NCBI RefSeq assembly: GCF_900142075.1
Contig: NZ_FQZO01000002.1
Span: 1 to 64,000, forward strand
Length of the DNA stretch: 64,000 nucleotides
Direction of reading: 5' to 3'
DNA from: Clostridium amylolyticum
GTDB taxonomy: Bacteria > Bacillota > Clostridia > Clostridiales > Clostridiaceae
Below, in pieces: positions 60,218 to 64,000 of the stretch. The translations under genes and the position numbers were made by a program. Positions within the stretch are counted from its first letter, which is position 1; every line of letters begins with the position of its first letter. The notes under the pieces are model-generated. The model was not told where the DNA came from and ran no database searches. It was given only the letters and a program-made list of their open reading frames with translations.

Positions 60218-61990
60218 TTATAAAGCTTTTTCTTCTAAACCTGTATGACTTTCATATTGAGTTTTGGCATTAATATCTTCTACGGGCTTTCCTACTATAA
60301 ATACTAATAGTGCCATAATTACTATAGCCCCAGGTAAAACTAGTTTTATTGATAGACCAAATCCTACTGGAATATATCCAAACACTATGGTAATAGCTGC
60401 TACGAATAATGCATAGTATATCTGTGTCTTAGTATGATCTAGATGATCACAAGCTGCTCCCATGGAAGATAAAATAGTAGTATCTGATATAGGTGAACAA
60501 TGATCTCCAAAAATTGCCCCTGTAAGCACTGCTCCTGCAGACATTATAATATAATTCATATCTGGTGATATAGCATGAGCTAAAGGAATAGTTAGTGGCA
60601 TAAGTATTCCCATGGTTCCATATGAGGTACCTGTAGCAAAGGATATTACGGATCCTAAAATAAAAATCAATGTTGGAAGTAAAAATGGAGGCAATGAATA
60701 CTGAAGTATTGAAACTAAATAGTTTGCAGTACCTAAGTCTTTAATAACTCCACTTAAGGACCATGCTAGAAGTAATATTGCTCCAGTGATAACCAAAGAT
60801 TTCATTCCAGATATCCAAGTATCAATAGCTTCACTTAAGGTAAGTATTTTCTTTCCTACAGCCATTATAATAGCAACTATGCTAGCTAAAAGTGCAGATT
60901 GAAATAAAACTAGGGAAGCATCTGAATTACTAAAGGTTTGTTGCACAGCTTTGAAGGAATAAGGCGCTGAGGCAAATAAAGCCTTTAATGCTTCATCTTC
61001 TCCACCCATTATATTTGTATAACCGTTATAATAAAATCCCGCAAAAGCGCCTATTATAAGTACTCCTATAGGTATTATGGCATTCCAAATGGATAACTTT
61101 ATGCCTTCCTTAGCTTCTATGTTGGTAGCTTCCTCAGATACCATGGGCTGAGCTCCATCTCTTAGAACCTTTCCTGTAGTCCTAGCTCTTCTTTCTGCAT
61201 GGTACATAGGGCCAAATTCTTTCATCATTACTGCTGTTATTACAATAAATAAAAGTATTAATATATTATAAAATCTATAAGGTATAGTTTGTATAAATAG
61301 ACCAAAGGCATCAACATCTTGTCCCAAACTTGAAGAAAAGGCATCTTTTATTAGGCTTAGTTCATAGCCTATCCAAGTAGATATAAGAGCTATACCCGCC
61401 ACTGGCGCTGCAGTAGCATCTATTATAAAGGATAATCTTTCTCTTGAAATCTTCATTTTATCTGTAACTGGTCTCATTATAGGTCCTACTATCAATGAAT
61501 TTGCATAATCATCAAAAAATACTATAAGACCTAAAAGCCAAGTTATTAATTGAGCACTTACAGGAGTCTTTGCCTTTTTAGCAAGGGATTCTGCTATAGC
61601 TTTTGCTCCTCCCATCTTTGTTATAAGGGCTATAACTCCTCCAATTGTAAGGCATTGAAGTATAATACCCGCATTCCAAGGATCTGATAAAGAAGCAAGA
61701 ATTCTCTGGACAAAGTCTAAAAAGGATTTAAATAACGCATAAAATAAATTATTACCTTGAATTTGAATTAGAAGTGAACCGCTAAGTACTCCTACAAACA
61801 AAGATATAATAACATTTTTTGTTATAAAGGCTAGAACTATTGCTATTAGCGGTGGAATCAATGTAAATATACCCAGCCTTTCTGCATTCGCCTTAGCTAG
61901 CTCTTGAGCTGTGGAAGCATAAGCAGTAACTTGAAATAAAAATATAAAAGTAATAGCTAAAAATGGAATTAATAATTTTTTCTTTTTCAT
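60218..61990 (-). CDS. lysW: NhaC-family antiporter-like protein, predicted lysine transporter LysW
   Basis: 590 residues: a signal-like first helix, then about twelve transmembrane helices of the NhaC superfamily (VFFDDYANSLIVGPIMRPVT, IFGDHCSPISDTTILSSMGA, SFATGTSYGTMG). By homology alone it would be called an Na+/H+ antiporter. A lysine riboswitch lies directly upstream, and comparative work on the lysine regulon predicted that such riboswitch-linked NhaC proteins (LysW) import lysine. I follow that, but transport is not shown by the sequence. GGGGGATA precedes the ATG. Confidence 0.82.
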   Translation of the reverse strand: MKKKKLLIPFLAITFIFLFQVTAYASTAQELAKANAERLGIFTLIPPLIAIVLAFITKNVIISLFVGVLSGSLLIQIQGNNLFYALFKSFLDFVQRILASLSDPWNAGIILQCLTIGGVIALITKMGGAKAIAESLAKKAKTPVSAQLITWLLGLIVFFDDYANSLIVGPIMRPVTDKMKISRERLSFIIDATAAPVAGIALISTWIGYELSLIKDAFSSSLGQDVDAFGLFIQTIPYRFYNILILLFIVITAVMMKEFGPMYHAERRARTTGKVLRDGAQPMVSEEATNIEAKEGIKLSIWNAIIPIGVLIIGAFAGFYYNGYTNIMGGEDEALKALFASAPYSFKAVQQTFSNSDASLVLFQSALLASIVAIIMAVGKKILTLSEAIDTWISGMKSLVITGAILLLAWSLSGVIKDLGTANYLVSILQYSLPPFLLPTLIFILGSVISFATGTSYGTMGILMPLTIPLAHAISPDMNYIIMSAGAVLTGAIFGDHCSPISDTTILSSMGAACDHLDHTKTQIYYALFVAAITIVFGYIPVGFGLSIKLVLPGAIVIMALLVFIVGKPVEDINAKTQYESHTGLEEKAL

Positions 61991-62055
61991 GAGTATCCCC
62001 CTTGTTATTTTTAGTGAATATACAAGAGGCCTAAAGAGAACATTTATAAAATAAT

Positions 62056-62276
62056 AAAAAGACTCTGGAGCTTTAAACCAGAGTCTGCATTTTCACACAT
62101 ATCTAGATAGCTCTCCACAAATTACGCATTTGTGACAGTTACTGTACATATTCTATACAGAACCAGCCCTACAGCCATAAAGCATTAGCTGCATGCTCCG
62201 ACGACCTTTCCTTTTCCTTCGCTTCATTGTGCTTACCTCTGCGAAAGTACTAATAAAGACCGCACCTCTACCTCAA
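62056..62276 (-). ncRNA. Lysine riboswitch (L box) with terminator
   Basis: On the minus strand the conserved blocks appear in order: GAGGTAGAGGTGCGG near 62274, AGTACTTTCGCAGAGGTAAG, GAAGCGAAGGAAAAGG, GGTCGTCGGAGC, TAGGGCTGGT and ACTGTCACAAATG near 62130. A terminator stem GACTCTGG/CCAGAGTC (62061-62085) with T5 follows. It should stop transcription of the NhaC-family gene when lysine is bound. End points are approximate. Confidence 0.93.
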
Positions 62277-62365
62277 AATATTATATTCACTTACAGTTTT
62301 AAATTATATATATCTCTTAATAACTTGTCAATATCAATTATCTAAATACTACTATGACTATCATA

Positions 62366-62554
62366 CTACTCTACTTTTATAGCATTTACAGGACAATTCT
62401 CTTCTGCTTCTTTAGCGGAATCTTCGCTCCCTGCTGGAACTTCATCCACTATAACACCTGCCTTACCGTCTTCTTGCATGTCAAAAACCTCAGGGGAAAT
62501 AGATGGGCAAAGTCCACAACCAATGCATGTATCCTTATCAACAAAAGCTTTCAT
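62366..62554 (-). CDS. Ferredoxin with one [4Fe-4S] cluster
   Basis: 62 residues. Three ligands are in CIGCGLC and the fourth in ENCPV near the C-terminus. The extra cysteine that usually follows the first motif (CxxxCP) is serine here (CPSISPEVF), so a second cluster or disulfide is not possible. It is a small cytoplasmic electron carrier. AAAGGAGG precedes the ATG. It lies 64 bases downstream of the Mrp-type gene on the same strand and may be co-transcribed with it. Confidence 0.9.
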   Translation of the reverse strand: MKAFVDKDTCIGCGLCPSISPEVFDMQEDGKAGVIVDEVPAGSEDSAKEAEENCPVNAIKVE

Positions 62555-62618
62555 ACATAATCCTCCTTTCGTATTAACATATTTATTATAACTCTAAGGC
62601 ATTTTAATTATTCAAAGC

Positions 62619-63461
62619 TTACCTTAAAACGCTGGATGCCAAAGTATCATAATCAGTATTAAGAGCTGCATAGCTTTCGGTTTCTCCTTCTTCTAAAGCT
62701 TCAGCCAAATCTAAATTAATAGGAAGCTCAGCTAAAAGTGGTAATTCAAGATAAGCAGCATGTTCTTCTGCAGATTTCTTGCTAAATACTCTCATCTTAT
62801 CTCCACAATTTCCACATCTTATATAAGCCATATTTTCCACCACACCTTTTATAGGTATAGATAGCTTTTGAGCCATAGTTACAACTTTCTTAACTATCAT
62901 AGATACCATATCTTGAGGAGTTGAAACTATAACTACACTATTAAGAGGAAAATTTTGCATTACTGTTAATGCTATATCTCCTGTACCTGGAGGCATATCT
63001 ACTAAAAGATAGTCTATTTCTCCCCATTCAGTGTCAGAGTACATTTGATTAAGCACTCCGTTAATAACCGGTCCTCTCCATATAACTGGCTGATCTTCTA
63101 CTTGAGTTAGAAGATTCATGGAAATTACTTTTATACCTAACTGAGAAGTAACAGGTACAAATCTATATTCAGTTCCTTTCTCATCTAGAGGTACGATTTC
63201 TGCTCTTTCATGATTAATTCCAAAAAACCTAGGCATGGAAGGACCTGTTACGTCCGCATCCAATACTCCTACCTTATAACCTGCTTTAGCAAGCTTTGAT
63301 GCAATTATTCCAGTAACTGTAGATTTTCCTACTCCACCTTTACCGCTGATAACACCTATTATATTTTTAATGCTGCCATACTTAGGCAACATTTTACCGC
63401 ATTTGTCCTTGTTTTGTATGGAACATTTAGAACTAGAAGGACAGGTTGAACAATTACCCAT
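62619..63461 (-). CDS. mrp: Mrp/NBP35 family P-loop ATPase, Fe-S carrier
   Basis: 280 residues. A cysteine-rich N-terminus (CSTCPSSSKCSIQNKDKCGK) is followed by the deviant Walker A ISGKGGVGKST, LDADVTGPSMPR, the switch DMPPGTGDIALT, and the C-terminal CxxC (RCGNCG) that binds a bridging [4Fe-4S] cluster. Such proteins deliver Fe-S clusters to target enzymes. AGAGGTGA precedes the ATG. The ferredoxin gene lies downstream and a truncated unknown gene is convergent at the 5' side on the same strand. Confidence 0.92.
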   Translation of the reverse strand: MGNCSTCPSSSKCSIQNKDKCGKMLPKYGSIKNIIGVISGKGGVGKSTVTGIIASKLAKAGYKVGVLDADVTGPSMPRFFGINHERAEIVPLDEKGTEYRFVPVTSQLGIKVISMNLLTQVEDQPVIWRGPVINGVLNQMYSDTEWGEIDYLLVDMPPGTGDIALTVMQNFPLNSVVIVSTPQDMVSMIVKKVVTMAQKLSIPIKGVVENMAYIRCGNCGDKMRVFSKKSAEEHAAYLELPLLAELPINLDLAEALEEGETESYAALNTDYDTLASSVLR

Positions 63462-63477
63462 TAAATCACCTCTATGT

Positions 63478-64000
63478 TTACCATTTTTCAGGTCTTGACT
63501 CAGATATTAATATAGTCCATTCTCGATTTTCATAATTTCCAAGGACATAATATTTGAGTTCAGTACCTTCACTTTTGTTGTACAATGTTATTATACTCTT
63601 ATAAACCGTAGTTTTATAGCCCTGAGTTTTCATTGAAACCAATATATCAAAATCTTCTTTGTTATTATCTACAAGCTTAGCATTTTTTATAGTACTATTA
63701 AGATTATATTTAAAATCTTCTAATTCTACAGAGAGTACGTACTTTGCACACTCTATATCATCTTTAATATTAATACCCAGGGACTTAGAACCATCTGAAT
63801 TTATATTTTTACCGTAGCTTGATAAAAATTTTAATATAGAAGCATAATATATATCACTAAAATCCTTAGGTCTTCTAAGGGAATACATATTTCTAATAAT
63901 ATCATTATCTAGTCTTTTATTAACGCTATAAGACTTTTCACCGTCATAAAAGTTTCCAACGCCTTTTTTATTTAATCCAGCTACATAGTTAAACTTATGA
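63478..64000 (-). CDS. Protein of unknown function, 5' end beyond the window
   Basis: The frame ends at 63478 and is open to the last base of the window, giving at least 174 residues; an internal ATG at 63888 is not a likely start because the frame upstream (NYVAGLNKKGVGNFYDGEKS) looks coding. Features include DIYYASILKFLSSYGKNINS, VLSVELEDFKYNL and a C-terminal YYVLGNYENREWTILISESR. I do not recognise the family. It lies 16 bases upstream of the Mrp-type gene on the same strand. Confidence 0.65.
   Translation of the reverse strand, partial: HKFNYVAGLNKKGVGNFYDGEKSYSVNKRLDNDIIRNMYSLRRPKDFSDIYYASILKFLSSYGKNINSDGSKSLGINIKDDIECAKYVLSVELEDFKYNLNSTIKNAKLVDNNKEDFDILVSMKTQGYKTTVYKSIITLYNKSEGTELKYYVLGNYENREWTILISESRPEKW

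Overview
The window looks like chromosomal DNA of a strictly anaerobic, low-G+C Firmicute, most likely a Clostridium or close relative. Pointers are the AT-rich intergenic DNA, strong AGGAGG-type ribosome binding sites, frequent TTG/GTG starts, an oxygen-sensitive class III ribonucleotide reductase, a clostridial-type ferredoxin, and T-box, TPP and lysine leader RNAs of Firmicute type. I see no rRNA, tRNA, prophage or CRISPR array.

Layout. 0-0.5 kb: remains of an IS607-type element (internally deleted TnpA, start of TnpB running off the edge). 0.6-7.4 kb: an accessory strip of small single-domain genes, rich in GNAT acetyltransferases, with small membrane proteins, a methyltransferase and a HAD phosphatase. 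7.6-13.4 kb: a CPBP protease, a LysR regulator divergent from a CofE-like ligase, and an ABC-2 exporter under a double-headed MerR regulator with a duplicated candidate operator. 13.9-17.2 kb: a long GNAT protein, an XRE regulator and a stand-alone mraY broken by a frameshift in an A9 run. 17.6-21.4 kb: an ABC-2 exporter preceded by a degenerate ABC domain fused to a LytTR DNA-binding domain. 21.6-23.2 kb: serS with its T-box. 23.3-24.6 kb: a TetR gene and two small membrane proteins sharing a palindromic operator. 24.8-32.3 kb: secreted or anchored proteins, rluF, a membrane-anchored MerR next to a CPBP protease, a 3D-domain protein, an ABC exporter and an AraC/GyrI regulator. 32.5-36.7 kb: an amidohydrolase and a methyltransferase behind a complex leader, then a sugar-nucleotide-type reductase and small genes. 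36.9-41.8 kb: an AraC-led carbohydrate cluster (two Gfo/Idh/MocA oxidoreductases and two TIM-barrel isomerases). 42-50 kb: a P-type ATPase, a VOC protein and a heterodimeric ABC exporter. 50-58.9 kb: AraC, methyltransferase, nrdD, a DUF3048 lipoprotein, an ECF S component, a diguanylate cyclase, DegV and PadR. 59-64 kb: TPP-riboswitch thiT, lysine-riboswitch NhaC-family transporter, ferredoxin, an Mrp ATPase and a truncated gene at the edge.

Between roughly 10.9 and 52 kb the intergenic DNA is seeded with short repeats: about ten copies of one family, four of a second, and three partial copies of a larger palindrome-bearing element. They often sit immediately beside gene starts or ends, and in one case supply the last codons of a gene. 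The items most worth a second look are these repeats, the pseudo-ABC/LytTR regulator, the membrane-anchored MerR/CPBP pair, the duplicated MerR operator, the leader-peptide region near 34.3-34.65 kb, and the frameshifted mraY.
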